DNA of 64,000 nt, from contig NZ_BAFC01000034.1 of NCBI RefSeq assembly GCF_000248055.1, positions 1 to 64,000 of the forward strand, written 5' to 3'. Below, one piece after another: positions 9,236 through 18,793 of this stretch; position 1 is the first letter of the stretch, and every line of letters begins with the position of its first letter. The notes beneath the pieces were generated by a model that saw only the letters and a list, made by a program, of their open reading frames with translations, was not told where the DNA came from and did no database searches. Made by a program: the position numbers and the translations under genes. Source of the DNA: Gordonia sputi NBRC 100414. GTDB taxonomy: Bacteria; Actinomycetota; Actinomycetes; Mycobacteriales; Mycobacteriaceae.

Positions 9236-9889
9236 TCAGCGCGACGGGACAGCCGTCGTCTCCTGCTGGTTGTTCCGGTTGTTGAAGAAGTCCGAGAAGC
9301 CGTTGCCACCGGTCGTGGTCGGTTGCCCACTCTGGGTGCCCGGAACGGCGCCTCCCTGACCGGGCTCTTCGCTCGGATTCTCCGACTCCCCCGAGATGCC
9401 CGACGGCACCGACGTCGAGGGATACGACGAGGACGGCGTCGAGTACGTGGTCTCCGGAGTCGTCTCGACCGACGTGCGGTGATGAGTCGGTTGGGGCGCA
9501 GGAGCGTCGACGATTCCGTATCGCTGCGAGGTGTAGCCGTAGACAATGACGCACACGATGAAGAGCACCGACACGATCGCCGTACTGGTCCGGACCCGGG
9601 TGTGCGGAATGTGATGCCAGTCGCGTCGATGGCGCAGACTGTGTGGATCGCCGATCTCGTCCGATGGCGGGATCGGGGCCGCCGTGCGATCGGCGTCCGA
9701 GTCGCTTTTCGCGTCCGAGTCGGCTTTCGCGTCGCCGTTGCTGTTGCCGTTGTCCTTGGCGTTTTCCTGCTTGTCGGCGGCGGCTTCTGCCTGCTCGATC
9801 TTGGCGACGACCTCCTCGGCCGCTGCCTTCGCGGCGTCGTCGTCGGAGCGACTCGCGGCGTGGTCGGGGCCGTCATGACGATGAACCAT
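9236..9889 (-). CDS. Single-pass membrane protein with acidic and Pro/Ser/Thr-rich tails
   Basis: A 217-residue protein of unknown function. Residues up to about 75 are Ala/Asp/Lys-rich and charged, one helix (about 103-121, SVLFIVCVIVYGY) crosses the membrane, and the C-terminal half is Pro/Ser/Thr/Gly-rich and probably disordered outside the cell. The ATG at 9889 shares one base with the TGA of mscS, which suggests translational coupling. It occupies the position of the proline-rich protein found between ftsE and mscS-like genes in mycobacteria. No catalytic motif is visible. Confidence 0.75.
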   Translation of the reverse strand: MVHRHDGPDHAASRSDDDAAKAAAEEVVAKIEQAEAAADKQENAKDNGNSNGDAKADSDAKSDSDADRTAAPIPPSDEIGDPHSLRHRRDWHHIPHTRVRTSTAIVSVLFIVCVIVYGYTSQRYGIVDAPAPQPTHHRTSVETTPETTYSTPSSSYPSTSVPSGISGESENPSEEPGQGGAVPGTQSGQPTTTGGNGFSDFFNNRNNQQETTAVPSR

Positions 9890-10890
9890 CACTTGTCACC
9901 CCCCGACGATGCTTGTGCATCGGCCTCGGCATGACCGCTCGGCGGCGCTGACCCGGCCTGCACCTCTTTACCGGAAGCGACGTTGATACCGCGACGAGCC
10001 AACGCGCGCACAATCCATGCGCGCAGCGCGCGACTGACCTCGAACTGTTTACCCGGAAGTGTCCTGGTCACCATTCGGACGGTCATCGAATCGAGTTCGA
10101 GGTTCGTCACACCGAGCGGCGACGGGGCGTCGAGGAGCAGGTCGTGCCAGTACGGATCGTTGTAGAACCGCTGGCCGACCTCGGAGAGAACCTCGTTGAC
10201 CACCCCGATGTCGGAGTCGGCGGGAACCGGAACGTCGACGACAGCTCTCGCCCAATCCTTCGAGCGGTTGGTGGTCTTGATGACCTGGCCGTTGGGGACG
10301 GTGATGACCTCGCCCTCGGACGTGCGCAGCCGCGTGATGCGCAAGGTCACGTCCTCGACGGTTCCCTCGGCCTCACCATTGCCGGTGACGGTCAAAGCCA
10401 CGACGTCGCCGTAGCCGTACTGCCGTTCGGCGACCACGAAGAATCCCGCGAGGATGTCTTGGACCACCCGCTGGGCGCCGAAACCGAGGGCGGCACCGAC
10501 CACGGCGGTCGGGCCGACCAATCCTGACAGCGGAACCTTGAACACGGTGAGGATGTGCAGGAACACGATGATGCCGACGACGACAACGAGCGTCCACGAC
10601 ACCACATCGATCATCGCGCGACGGTGTTTGGAGTCCTCGCTCTGCACGATCAGATCACTGTCGTGGAACTTGGCCTCGATGCGGTCGTTGAACTTCTGCG
10701 CCGACCAGCGGATGAACCGCACGACGAGGATGCCGCCGAGGATCCAGATGACGATCTCGAGGCCGTTGGTGGCCATCCACCGATAGAAGCGCCCGATCAC
10801 CGACTCCGTCGCACCGGGTGCGAAGGCAAGGGTGGTGAGGTCGGCCCGCGCCAGCACCGACGACCCTGCCTGCGCGAAGACCTCACGCAT
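9889..10890 (-). CDS. Mechanosensitive ion channel, MscS family
   Basis: A membrane channel of about 333 residues that would open on osmotic downshock. Hydrophobic helices lie in the first half, followed by the pore-lining helix region [24 protein letters not shown] and the cytoplasmic beta domain with the typical [26 protein letters not shown] signature (residues shortened here). The ATG at 10890 overlaps the prfB stop by 8 bp; ATG 10896 is an alternative, and the longer frame to 10935 would lie inside prfB. Its end overlaps the following gene by one base, so this is a tight operon. Confidence 0.9.
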   Translation of the reverse strand: MREVFAQAGSSVLARADLTTLAFAPGATESVIGRFYRWMATNGLEIVIWILGGILVVRFIRWSAQKFNDRIEAKFHDSDLIVQSEDSKHRRAMIDVVSWTLVVVVGIIVFLHILTVFKVPLSGLVGPTAVVGAALGFGAQRVVQDILAGFFVVAERQYGYGDVVALTVTGNGEAEGTVEDVTLRITRLRTSEGEVITVPNGQVIKTTNRSKDWARAVVDVPVPADSDIGVVNEVLSEVGQRFYNDPYWHDLLLDAPSPLGVTNLELDSMTVRMVTRTLPGKQFEVSRALRAWIVRALARRGINVASGKEVQAGSAPPSGHAEADAQASSGGDK

Positions 10891-11998
10891 CGGCATCAGC
10901 CATCCGCCAGCGGATGCCGGCCTCGATGAACTCATCGATGTCGCCGTCGAGAACCGTGGTCGGGTTGTTGTTTTCGACGTTGGTCCGCAGATCCTTGACC
11001 ATCTGATAGGGGTGCAGCACGTAGGAGCGCATCTGGTTGCCCCAGCTCGATCCGCCGTCGCCCTTCAGCGCGTCGAGCTCGGCGCGTTCCTCCTGCTGCT
11101 TGCGCGCGAGGAGCTTGGCCTGCAGCACCCGCATCGCCGACGCCTTGTTCTGCAGCTGACTCTTCTCGTTCTGACAGGTCACCACGATGCCGGTCGGGAT
11201 GTGGGTCAACCGGACCGCGGAGTCGGTGGTGTTGACCGACTGACCGCCCGGACCCGACGACCGGTAGACGTCGACCTTCACGTCGTTCTCGTCGACGTCG
11301 ATGTGGTCGGTGGTCTCGACGACGGGCAGTACCTCGACCTCGGCGAACGAGGTTTGGCGACGACCCTGGTTGTCGAACGGGCTGATGCGGACCAAGCGGT
11401 GCGTGCCCTGCTCCACCGACAGCGTGCCGTACATGTAGGGCGACTTGACCGCGAACGTCGCCGACTTCAGACCCGCTTCTTCTGCGTAGGAGGTGTCGTA
11501 GACCTCGACGCCGTAGCCGTGCTTCTCCGCCCAGCGGATGTACATGCGCATCAACATCTGGGCCCAATCAGCGGCGTCGACGCCGCCGGCGCCCGACCTG
11601 ATGTTGACCACGGCATCGCGCGAGTCGTACTCGCCGGCGAGCATGGTCTTGACCTCCATGGCCTGGATGTCGCTGCGCAGGGATTCGCGCTCGGCGTCGG
11701 CGTCGGCAAGCGCAGATGTGCGTGCCTCACCCTCTTCGGACTCCGCGAGTTCGTAGTGGACGGGCATGTCGTCGAGTCGCTGCCGCAACTCGGTGACGCG
11801 ACGCAGCTCCGCCTGGGCGTGCGAGAGTTCGCTCGTCACCTTCTGCGCGTGGTCTTGGTCGTTCCACAGATCAGGGTCGGACGCCTGCATCTCGAGCTCG
11901 TCGATCCTCCGGCGCAACTCCTCGACGTCGAGGACTTTCTCGACGGTCGTCAGGGTCGAGTCGAGGGATTCGAGATCGGTTGCTACGTCAGGATGCAC
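10883..11998 (-). CDS. prfB: Peptide chain release factor 2
   Basis: A 371-residue release factor that reads UGA and UAA. It has the RF2-specific SPF tripeptide (206-208) and the universal GGQ motif (251-253, in SGPGGQSVN) that triggers peptidyl-tRNA hydrolysis. The N-terminal half is a helical coiled domain. It starts at GTG. The reading frame is continuous, so the programmed +1 frameshift known from E. coli prfB is not needed here. It heads the prfB-mscS-(membrane protein)-ftsE-ftsX-smpB run. Confidence 0.97.
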   Translation of the reverse strand: MHPDVATDLESLDSTLTTVEKVLDVEELRRRIDELEMQASDPDLWNDQDHAQKVTSELSHAQAELRRVTELRQRLDDMPVHYELAESEEGEARTSALADADAERESLRSDIQAMEVKTMLAGEYDSRDAVVNIRSGAGGVDAADWAQMLMRMYIRWAEKHGYGVEVYDTSYAEEAGLKSATFAVKSPYMYGTLSVEQGTHRLVRISPFDNQGRRQTSFAEVEVLPVVETTDHIDVDENDVKVDVYRSSGPGGQSVNTTDSAVRLTHIPTGIVVTCQNEKSQLQNKASAMRVLQAKLLARKQQEERAELDALKGDGGSSWGNQMRSYVLHPYQMVKDLRTNVENNNPTTVLDGDIDEFIEAGIRWRMADADA

Positions 11999-12044
11999 GG
12001 TTTACCAGGGTACCGACTGCTGATCGCCGATGTGCCCCCACTCC

Positions 12045-12434
12045 TCACGCCGACGGCGGTACCGAGGGCGGGGCGTCGGGAGCCTGCATAGGAGGCAGTT
12101 GGCCGAAACTCCACGTCGTCGCGGTCTTGCCCGGTTTGTAGACGACGGCATGTTCGGATCCGATCTGCGGCCACGGCTCGCCTACCGCGAGGATCATCGT
12201 TCCGTACACCTCGGTCGGGTTGGTTCCCGGACCGTTGATCGTTCCGGAGATGGTGCAGAACGCTTGCCCCTTGCTGTCGGGCTCGCCCTGATCACTCACG
12301 CCGGTGACCGTCAGGGTCCCCTGCGCGTAGCCCGCCGTGTTGCCACCGAATCCGCCGATTCGCTGTCCGCGAAAACGCATGATCATCGCGATCACGGCGA
12401 CGACGAGCAAAATGACGAGAATGACGGTCAACAT
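12045..12434 (-). CDS. Small membrane-anchored hypothetical protein
   Basis: A 129-residue protein with an N-terminal helix ([18 protein letters not shown]) and a beta-rich extracytoplasmic part ending in a proline-rich tail. The longer frame to 12464 adds residues with no support, so ATG 12434 is chosen. No enzyme motif is seen. It lies 46 bp upstream of prfB on the same strand and diverges from the hisN-like gene. Function unknown. Confidence 0.65.
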   Translation of the reverse strand: MLTVILVILLVVAVIAMIMRFRGQRIGGFGGNTAGYAQGTLTVTGVSDQGEPDSKGQAFCTISGTINGPGTNPTEVYGTMILAVGEPWPQIGSEHAVVYKPGKTATTWSFGQLPPMQAPDAPPSVPPSA

Positions 12435-12551
12435 GGCCTCAACCCTACCGACACGACCGGGCATTTCGGGCTGCGAACGCAGCGTCGACGGTCATCGTGG
12501 CAGCCATCGGTCGACCGTTTTCGCGACGCAGCCAAGCGCTACGCTGACCGG

Positions 12552-13352
12552 GTGCTTCCGACGCCCGGTTCCGACGCCACCGCCGACCTCGATTTCGCGC
12601 TCTCTCTCGCAGAGTCCGCCGACACGCTGACAATGGGGCGCTTCGGCGCGATCGACCTCGAGGTCGACGCCAAACCCGACCTCACCCCGGTCTCCGACGC
12701 CGACCTCGCCTGCGAGCGGATGATCCGCGAACGTCTGGCGGCCGTGTTCCCCGACGACGAGGTCCTCGGCGAAGAGTTCGGCGGCGACGCGATCCTGACC
12801 GGTCGGCAATGGGTCGTCGACCCCATCGATGGCACCAAGAACTTCGTGCGCGGCGTCCCGATCTGGGCCACGCTGATCGCTTTGCTGGTCGACGGCGTGC
12901 CGGTGGTCGGCGTGGTGTCGGCGCCTGCGTTGAGCCGCCGGTGGTGGGCCGCCGCCGGCCACGGGGCGTTTGTCGCGTTCGATCACGGCGACGCGCGCCA
13001 GATCACGGTCTCGCAGGTCGCCGACCTCGCGTCGTCGAGCCTGACCTTCTCGAGCCTGTCCGGCTGGGCCGACCGCGGCGTCCGCGACAAGTTCATCGAC
13101 CTCACCGACCGTGTCTGGCGAGTGCGCGGCTACGGCGACTTCCTCAACTACTGCCTCGTCGCCGAGGGCGCGGTCGACATCGCGGCAGAACCCGAGGTGT
13201 CGCTGTGGGATCTCGCCCCGCTCGACGTGCTGGTCCGCGAAGCAGGCGGGCGCTTCACCTCGCTCGACGGCTCGCCCGGCCCCGGCGGCGGCAGCGCGGT
13301 CGCGACCAACGGACTCCTCCACGACGAGGTGCTCACCGCCCTCGAGGGGTAG
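12552..13352 (+). CDS. hisN: Histidinol-phosphatase / inositol-monophosphatase family enzyme
   Basis: A 266-residue Mg-dependent phosphatase. Metal-binding motifs are GEE (73-75), DPIDGT (90-95, in [15 protein letters not shown]) and WD (219-220, in SLWDLAPLD), all typical of the IMPase fold. The close match in order and length to the mycobacterial HisN-type protein suggests dephosphorylation of histidinol phosphate, but inositol monophosphatase activity cannot be excluded. GTG 12552 fits the family N-terminus; the frame is open much further upstream without resemblance. As in mycobacteria, it lies near fadE24-fadE23. Confidence 0.85.
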   Translation: MLPTPGSDATADLDFALSLAESADTLTMGRFGAIDLEVDAKPDLTPVSDADLACERMIRERLAAVFPDDEVLGEEFGGDAILTGRQWVVDPIDGTKNFVRGVPIWATLIALLVDGVPVVGVVSAPALSRRWWAAAGHGAFVAFDHGDARQITVSQVADLASSSLTFSSLSGWADRGVRDKFIDLTDRVWRVRGYGDFLNYCLVAEGAVDIAAEPEVSLWDLAPLDVLVREAGGRFTSLDGSPGPGGGSAVATNGLLHDEVLTALEG

Positions 13353-13471
13353 CCGTAGCGCCGCGCCCGACCTACCTGTCCGCTCGGATAGTCCCTGCGA
13401 AATCCCGGCGTGGCGACGGGCGACAGCTTCTAGCGTGTGCGTGTAAGACCCGACGCCCCAGGAGATTCGCG

Positions 13472-13870
13472 ATGCCCGGCTTTCCCGCACTGACCCACGT
13501 GGCCATCACCGTCACCGACCTCGACGCCAGCACTCGTTGGTACTCGGCTCTGTTCGACGCCGCGCCAGTGCTCGACGAGGATGAGGAGTCGGGCGAGTTC
13601 CATCACGCGGTGTTCGCACTCGATGGCGGAACCCTCTTCGGACTGCACACGCACACCGGCTCGGCGGCGTCGGGAAGCTTCGACGAACACCGGACGGGAC
13701 TCGACCACATCGCCTTCGCCGTCAGTCGTGCGGAGCTCGACGACTGGTTGGTGCGCTTGGACGAACTCGGCGTCGCGCACAGCGATATCAAGCACGCACA
13801 CTATGGGTCCGGCATCTCGTTCCGCGACCCCGACAACATCGCGCTGGAGTTCTTCGCACCTCCTGCATGA
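13472..13870 (+). CDS. VOC-family (glyoxalase/dioxygenase fold) protein
   Basis: A 132-residue protein with the paired beta-alpha-beta-beta-beta units of the vicinal-oxygen-chelate fold: HVAITVTDLDASTRWY at the start, GLDHIAFAV in the middle and ISFRDPDNIALEFFAPP at the end. Likely metal ligands are His (HVAIT), His (LDHIAF) and Glu (ALEFF). An AGGAG ribosome-binding site lies 7 bp before the ATG. Substrate unknown; members include glyoxalases, dioxygenases and resistance proteins. It converges on the next gene with a 16-bp gap. Confidence 0.85.
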   Translation: MPGFPALTHVAITVTDLDASTRWYSALFDAAPVLDEDEESGEFHHAVFALDGGTLFGLHTHTGSAASGSFDEHRTGLDHIAFAVSRAELDDWLVRLDELGVAHSDIKHAHYGSGISFRDPDNIALEFFAPPA

Positions 13871-13886
13871 GCCGGGACAGCCTTCG

Positions 13887-14546
13887 TCAGACCTGCGTTC
13901 CCGACTCCTCATCGAGCACGACGAACTCGGTGCCGGGATCTTTCATCTCGGTCAGCCGCGAGTAGTGAACACCGGTACCCGCGTCGGAGAGCACAGCCTG
14001 GTGGATCGGGACGGCGACCCGCGGCGCCATCGCGCGCAGGTAGTCGACCGACTCGCTGAGTTTCATCCACGGCGCCGCCGAGGGCAGCGCGAGCACGTCG
14101 ATCTGCTCGAACGGAATGTAGAACGAATCACCGGGATGCATGAAACGCCCTGGAGCCGTTGATGTTCCGAGCACATACGCAACGTTGTCGACGACGGGGA
14201 TCTCGGGGTGGATCACGGCGTGACGCCCTCCGGTGAATCGCGCGGTCACCGCGCCGACACCGACCTGGCCGCCCGCGAGTGCCGCAGTCCACTCCCCTGC
14301 CGCATCGTCGGAGTTGAGTTGTGCGGCGGTCTGCGGGTCGGCGATACGGATCGCCTGAGGGTTCTCACCGACCAGATTCGGCAGCCGCGCGACGTCGCAG
14401 TGATCAGGATGTTGATGGGTGATCAGGATCGCGTCGAGTCCGGTCAGCCCTTCGAAGCCGTGCGCAAGGGTGCCCGGGTCGAAGAGGATACGAGTCCCCT
14501 CCAATTCGACGAGCATGCAGGAATGGCCGAAGTGGGTGATCTCCAT
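13887..14546 (-). CDS. Metallo-beta-lactamase-fold hydrolase (UlaG/UPF0173-like)
   Basis: A 219-residue protein with the Zn-binding motif T-H44-Q-H46-P-D48-H49 and an opening MEITHFGHSCMLVE that is typical of the UlaG/UPF0173 type of metal-dependent hydrolases. A later His in GRHAVIHPEIP and Asp in PGDSFY complete likely metal ligands. The fold is confident; the substrate is not predictable. It is on the minus strand next to the DUF2752 gene. Confidence 0.85.
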   Translation of the reverse strand: MEITHFGHSCMLVELEGTRILFDPGTLAHGFEGLTGLDAILITHQHPDHCDVARLPNLVGENPQAIRIADPQTAAQLNSDDAAGEWTAALAGGQVGVGAVTARFTGGRHAVIHPEIPVVDNVAYVLGTSTAPGRFMHPGDSFYIPFEQIDVLALPSAAPWMKLSESVDYLRAMAPRVAVPIHQAVLSDAGTGVHYSRLTEMKDPGTEFVVLDEESGTQV

Positions 14547-14601
14547 GCGTCCACTGTGCTCTCCCGCACGGGTTTACGCATTGGTCCAGCCGAACCCCGG
14601 A

Positions 14602-15078
14602 TCACACAACCGCTGGGAACACACCCCAGCCCGCAGCAGCGTCGACGATGCGAGCGACGCCGTAGACCAGCCACAACCCGAGCACCACCACCAACACCGG
14701 CAGCGCTCGACGTAGCCGGAGCCGCTTCAACGCTCCCGGACCTGCGACGAGACACCAGACTCCGGCGGCGACGGCGATCACGGTCGCCACCAGCGTCAAC
14801 GGTCCGAATACGTTGTAGGTGAACGCCCCGCCCACGTCGCCATGCATGAGGTGCACCCAACTGCGCGTCAGTCCGCACCCCGGACACGGCAGACCCGTGA
14901 GCGCGCGGAAGACACAGAGGTCGCGGCCGTGATCAACCGATCCCAGCGGCCACACGATCGCGGTGAGCAGCGCTGCCCCACCGACCGCGACCACCATCGC
15001 CGGTCCGACCCGTCGGCCACCCGCACCCGACGGTGCCGCTGTGTATGGACCCGGGAGGTCGGTGCGATCGGTTGACAC
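14602..15078 (-). CDS. DUF2752 membrane protein
   Basis: A 158-residue integral membrane protein with about three helices. The DUF2752 hallmark CPGCGLTRSW is present (in LPCPGCGLTRSWVHLMHGD). The family is common in actinobacteria and Bacteroidetes and has no established function; the paired cysteines suggest metal or redox chemistry, which is inference. It is divergent from the acyl-CoA dehydrogenase pair. Confidence 0.85.
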   Translation of the reverse strand: MSTDRTDLPGPYTAAPSGAGGRRVGPAMVVAVGGAALLTAIVWPLGSVDHGRDLCVFRALTGLPCPGCGLTRSWVHLMHGDVGGAFTYNVFGPLTLVATVIAVAAGVWCLVAGPGALKRLRLRRALPVLVVVLGLWLVYGVARIVDAAAGWGVFPAVV

Positions 15079-15135
15079 GTGACCAGCCTAAACCGGCGAT
15101 GAGAACACGACGTTCGACGAGCGCGTGACAATCTC

Positions 15136-15174
15136 CTTACCGAGTAGTAAGGTTTGTACTTACTACCGAGTAAG
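15136..15174. promoter_or_regulatory. Paired palindromic operators upstream of fadE24
   Basis: Two 16-bp inverted repeats with CTTAC-N6-GTAAG arms lie at 15136-15151 and 15159-15174, centred 23 bp apart. TAAGAT at 15171-15176 may be a -10 element. The arrangement suits a dimeric TetR- or GntR-type repressor binding at the promoter of the dehydrogenase pair. The regulator is not identified in this window. Confidence 0.75.
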
Positions 15175-15223
15175 ATACTGCTCACGCGCAGTCCAAGCAC
15201 CCGTGCGAAGAGAAATGGTTGTC

Positions 15224-16594
15224 ATGACGACTCACACCGAACCCCGCGACACCTCTGCGGTCGGCAAGAACCCGCACAAGCGCAATGCCATCGGCACCGC
15301 GATGCGTGTGCTCACGACGGTCACCGGCTCCGACTTCGCGGAGAAGTACCAGATCCGTGAGCCCATCAACCGAATCGCCTACCAGGCGACCAAGACCGGC
15401 TTCCAGACCCTCGGCGCAGCCAACCGCGCGTTCAAGAAGGTGCAGGGCGGCTCGGGTGGCGCGGCACGACTGAGCACCACACCGAAGGACTACTTCAACC
15501 TCAACCCCGACGACGAGCAGCAGATGATCGCCGAAACGGTGAAGGAATTCGCCGAGGAGATCCTGCGCCCCGCAGCCTACGATGCCGACGCCGCCGCGAG
15601 CGCACCTGAAGACATCGTCAAGCGCTCCGCCGAACTCGGCATCACGATGATCAACGTGCCCGAGCAGTTCGACGGCGCGGCGTCCGAGCGTGGCGTCGTC
15701 ACCAACGCCCTGGTTGCCGAGGCAATGGCTTACGGCGACATGGGACTAGCCCTTCCGCTCCTCGCACCGAGCGGCGTCGCCACCACCCTCACCAACTTCG
15801 GTAGCGACAGTCAGCAGAAGACCTACCTGCCCGACTTCGCAGGCGAGAACGTGCCGCAGTCGTCCGTCGTCATCGCGGAGCCGCGCGCTCTGTTCGACGC
15901 ATTCTCGTTGCAGACCAAGGCAACTCGGGTGCCGAGCGGCTACCGACTCAACGGCGTGAAGTCGTTCGTGCCCGCTGCGGGATCGTCGGAACTGTTCATC
16001 GTCGGAGCCCAGCTCGACGGCCGGCCCGCGCTGTTCATCGTCGAATCCGATTCCGAGGGACTGATCGTCGAGGCAGATCCGGGCATGGGTGTGCGCGCCG
16101 CGGGCATGGGTCGCCTACTGCTGCAAGACGTTGCCGTCCCCGAGAGCGCGCTCCTCGGCGAAGAGACCGGCGAGGCAGCCCTCGCGGCCTACCGCGACGT
16201 CGTACGTCTGTCGCGCCTCGGTTGGTCGGCGCTTGCCGCCGGAACCGGCAGGGCCGTCCTCGACTACGTGATCCCCTACGTCAACGAGCGTGAGGCATTC
16301 GGCGAGCCGATCTCCAACCGTCAGGCCGTCGCCTTCATGGTTGCCAACATCGCCACCGAACTCGACGGCATCCGCCTGGTCACACTGCGCGGCGCATCGC
16401 GGGCCGAGCAGGGTCTGTCGTTTGCCCGCGAATCGGCACTCGCACGCAAGCTGACCATCGTCAAGGGACTACAGATCGGACTCGACGGCGTGCAGTTGCT
16501 CGGTGGCCACGGCTTCACCAAGGAGCACCCGGTCGAGCGTTGGTACCGCGACCTGCGCGGCGCAGGCATCGGCGAGGGCATCGTCGTCCTCTGA
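15224..16594 (+). CDS. fadE24: Acyl-CoA dehydrogenase, FadE24-like subunit
   Basis: A 456-residue flavoprotein subunit for alpha,beta-desaturation of acyl-CoAs. The N-terminal extension carries basic residues, the ACAD helical and beta domains follow, and LGGHGFTKEHPVERWYRDLRG closes the C-terminal domain. The usual EGT catalytic signature is not seen near the C-terminus, where GEGIVVL stands instead. The gene is paired with fadE23 46 bp downstream, matching the mycobacterial fadE24-fadE23 order. Such pairs are thought to form heterotetramers in which one subunit supplies the catalytic base. ATG 15224 is chosen; ATG 15215 is an alternative. Confidence 0.88.
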   Translation: MTTHTEPRDTSAVGKNPHKRNAIGTAMRVLTTVTGSDFAEKYQIREPINRIAYQATKTGFQTLGAANRAFKKVQGGSGGAARLSTTPKDYFNLNPDDEQQMIAETVKEFAEEILRPAAYDADAAASAPEDIVKRSAELGITMINVPEQFDGAASERGVVTNALVAEAMAYGDMGLALPLLAPSGVATTLTNFGSDSQQKTYLPDFAGENVPQSSVVIAEPRALFDAFSLQTKATRVPSGYRLNGVKSFVPAAGSSELFIVGAQLDGRPALFIVESDSEGLIVEADPGMGVRAAGMGRLLLQDVAVPESALLGEETGEAALAAYRDVVRLSRLGWSALAAGTGRAVLDYVIPYVNEREAFGEPISNRQAVAFMVANIATELDGIRLVTLRGASRAEQGLSFARESALARKLTIVKGLQIGLDGVQLLGGHGFTKEHPVERWYRDLRGAGIGEGIVVL

Positions 16595-16639
16595 CGGCGA
16601 CTTCTTCCGACGACGAGACCCACCGAGAAAGCAACTGAC

Positions 16640-17863
16640 ATGGCAATCAATCTGGAACTCCCCCGGAAGCTGAACACCACGATCGACCAGGCCCACCAGG
16701 CCGCGGCCGAGATCTTCCGCCCCATCTCGCGCAAGTACGACCTCGCCGAGCACTCCTACCCGGTCGAACTCGACACTCTCGCAAGCCTGTACGACGGTCT
16801 CGCCGAGACCGGTCAGGCCGGTGCCGGTGCCGACGGCGGACGAAGCCAGGAGAAGAAGGCCAAGCCGGAGCGCGAGGGCGCGAATATCAACGGCGGCAAC
16901 ATGCAGTCGGTGATGAACGTCATCGAAACATGCTGGGGCGACGTCGGTTTGACGTTGTCGATGCCGTACCAGGGACTGGGCAACTCGGCCATCGCCGCTG
17001 TCGCGACCGACGAGCAGCTCAAGCGCTTCGGCAAGGTGTGGGCCGCCATGGCCATCACCGAGCCCAGCTTCGGCTCCGATTCGGCCGCGGTGACCGCCAC
17101 CGCCACACTCGACGGCGACGAGTACGTCATCAACGGCGAGAAGATCTTCGTGACGTCCGGTTCGCGCGCCACCCACATCGTGGTGTGGGCCAGCGTCGAC
17201 CGCAGCCTCGGGCGTGCGGCCATCAAGAGCTTCGTGGTGCCGCGTGAGCATCCGGGCGTCGAGGTGGTGCGGCTCGAGCACAAGCTCGGTATCCGCGTCT
17301 CCGACACCGCGGTGATCCGCTTCGAGAACTGCCGCATCCCCAAGGAGAACCTGCTCGGTAGCCCCGAGGTGGATACGAAAAAGGGTTTCGGCGGAGTCAT
17401 GCAGACCTTCGACAACACCCGCCCCCTCGTCGCGGGTATGGCCATCGGTGTTGCGCGCGCCGCCCTGGAGGAGTTGCGTCGCATCCTCGAGGAGGCGGGC
17501 ATCGAGATCGACTACGACAAGCCCGCCGAGAACCAGCATGCCGCCGCGGCCGAGTTCATCCGGATGGAGTCCGACTTCGAGGCTGCCTACCTGATGACGA
17601 TCCGCGCCACGTGGATGGCCGACAACAAGGAACCCAACTCACTACAGGCGTCGATGGCCAAGGCCAAGGCTGGCCGCACCGTCACCGATGTCACCAACAA
17701 GGCCGTCGAACTGACTGGCACACTTGGATATTCGGAACGCCTGCTGCTCGAGAAATGGGCCCGCGACTCGAAGATCCTCGACATCTTCGAAGGCACCCAG
17801 CAGATCCAGCAGCTCATCATCGCTCGCCGCGTGTTGAACAAGAGCAGCGCAGAACTCAAGTGA
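16640..17863 (+). CDS. fadE23: Acyl-CoA dehydrogenase, FadE23-like subunit
   Basis: A 407-residue ACAD with a complete C-terminal active-site signature IFEGTQQIQ (Glu384 as the likely base) and the mid-domain segment AITEPSFGSDSAAVTATATL that lines flavin and substrate. It probably forms a heteromeric dehydrogenase with the preceding FadE24-like subunit. The natural acyl-CoA is not known from sequence. A perfect hairpin follows the stop codon, ending the two-gene unit. Confidence 0.9.
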   Translation: MAINLELPRKLNTTIDQAHQAAAEIFRPISRKYDLAEHSYPVELDTLASLYDGLAETGQAGAGADGGRSQEKKAKPEREGANINGGNMQSVMNVIETCWGDVGLTLSMPYQGLGNSAIAAVATDEQLKRFGKVWAAMAITEPSFGSDSAAVTATATLDGDEYVINGEKIFVTSGSRATHIVVWASVDRSLGRAAIKSFVVPREHPGVEVVRLEHKLGIRVSDTAVIRFENCRIPKENLLGSPEVDTKKGFGGVMQTFDNTRPLVAGMAIGVARAALEELRRILEEAGIEIDYDKPAENQHAAAAEFIRMESDFEAAYLMTIRATWMADNKEPNSLQASMAKAKAGRTVTDVTNKAVELTGTLGYSERLLLEKWARDSKILDIFEGTQQIQQLIIARRVLNKSSAELK

Positions 17864-17885
17864 GACACTGAGTCTCGACGAATAA

Positions 17886-17919
17886 CGAGCCCTGCGGCGC
17901 CACGGTGCCGCAGGGCTCG
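17886..17919. terminator. Terminator after fadE23
   Basis: Perfect 13-bp stem CGAGCCCTGCGGC / GCCGCAGGGCTCG with an 8-nt loop, followed by ACTCTTT. It lies between the convergent fadE23 and crcB genes. Confidence 0.85.
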
Positions 17920-17935
17920 ACTCTTTCCCGACCCC

Positions 17936-18304
17936 TCACACAGCCCACGCGAGCGCGAGTCCGACGGCGCAGGCCGCAGTGGCCGCCGCCACCGAGCCCA
18001 CCGCATAGCACAGCGCGAGCCCACCGGCGCGCCGCTCTGCCAGACGCACCGTTTCGACGCTCGCCGTGCTGAAAGTCGTGTAGCCGCCGCAGAATCCGGT
18101 GCCCACGATGGCCTGCAGCTCACTCGGCGCCCCGTGGTAGATCACCAGCCCCGCGAGCAGACCCAACAGCAACGAGCCGGACACGTTGATGATCAACGTC
18201 GCCCACGGGAACGTCGTATTCCGCCACCGCTTGATCGCGCCATCGACGACGAAGCGTGCCACGGCCCCGAGCGCACCTGAGACGAGTATCGCCAGCACCG
18301 TCAC
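17936..18304 (-). CDS. crcB: Fluoride channel protein CrcB (Fluc), second copy
   Basis: A 122-residue four-helix membrane protein that exports fluoride. Hallmarks are GALGAVARF near the start, ATLIINVSGSLLLG, and GTGFCGGYTTFSTASVE, the conserved pore-lining segment. GTG 18304 overlaps the stop of the upstream crcB by 4 bp (GTGA). Adjacent crcB pairs often encode heterodimeric channels in Gram-positive bacteria. Confidence 0.93.
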   Translation of the reverse strand: MTVLAILVSGALGAVARFVVDGAIKRWRNTTFPWATLIINVSGSLLLGLLAGLVIYHGAPSELQAIVGTGFCGGYTTFSTASVETVRLAERRAGGLALCYAVGSVAAATAACAVGLALAWAV

Positions 18305-18729
18305 GACACACCGCCTCGTCGCACCGCACGTCGTCGACCCGCGGTTCCCGCCACGACGATGCCCGCCCAGGCGCCGAGCACACCGAGCACGACGCTGACC
18401 ACCGCATACGCGATCGCCACTTCGGGCGCGCCGTGATGGCCGAGTTGGGTGGTCTCGAGCGCGAACGTGGAATACGTCGTGAAGGCCCCGCAGAGTCCGG
18501 TGCCCGCAAAGACACGCACAGTGCGACGCCAGCCGTCGTCGGGGCCCGCGAGCGCCAAGAACTCCAGCAACGCGCCGAGCACGAACGCGCCGCTGACATT
18601 GATCGCGAACGTCGCCCACGGCCATCCCGTGCCGACCGTGGGAAATGCCTCCTCGATCACGTAGCGCAGACCCGTTCCGCAGATCCCGCCGAGGAAGACC
18701 AGTGCGATCGCTCCGAACTGCAGGTGCAG
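18301..18729 (-). CDS. crcB: Fluoride channel protein CrcB (Fluc), first copy, start unclear
   Basis: A CrcB homologue with LGGICGTGLRYVIEEAF, ATFAINVSGAFVLG and GTGLCGAFTTYSTFALE. The first in-frame ATG/GTG/TTG is GTG 18660, which would remove the first membrane helix (LHLQFGAIALVFLGG) although that segment is clearly coding. The frame is open upstream to about 18876 with no standard start. I give CTG 18729 as a working start; ATA 18759, with AGGGG about 10 bp ahead, is another option. A small deletion near the acs stop at 18794-18797, where a GTG lies out of frame, would also explain it. Confidence 0.75.
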   Translation of the reverse strand: MHLQFGAIALVFLGGICGTGLRYVIEEAFPTVGTGWPWATFAINVSGAFVLGALLEFLALAGPDDGWRRTVRVFAGTGLCGAFTTYSTFALETTQLGHHGAPEVAIAYAVVSVVLGVLGAWAGIVVAGTAGRRRAVRRGGVS

Positions 18730-18793
18730 AGGCCGGTCGGCCGGCGCGTCCGGATCTATAGAGCCGTCGCCCCTGGGCGCGAAGTCCGTGATG

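Noticed and set aside
10883-11998. Programmed +1 frameshift in prfB
   Set aside because: The reading frame is continuous with the full N-terminal domain; no in-frame TGA occurs early in the gene.
16469-17539. Minus-strand open frame opposite fadE24/fadE23
   Set aside because: Shadow frame; the plus-strand ACAD genes carry FAD and active-site motifs.
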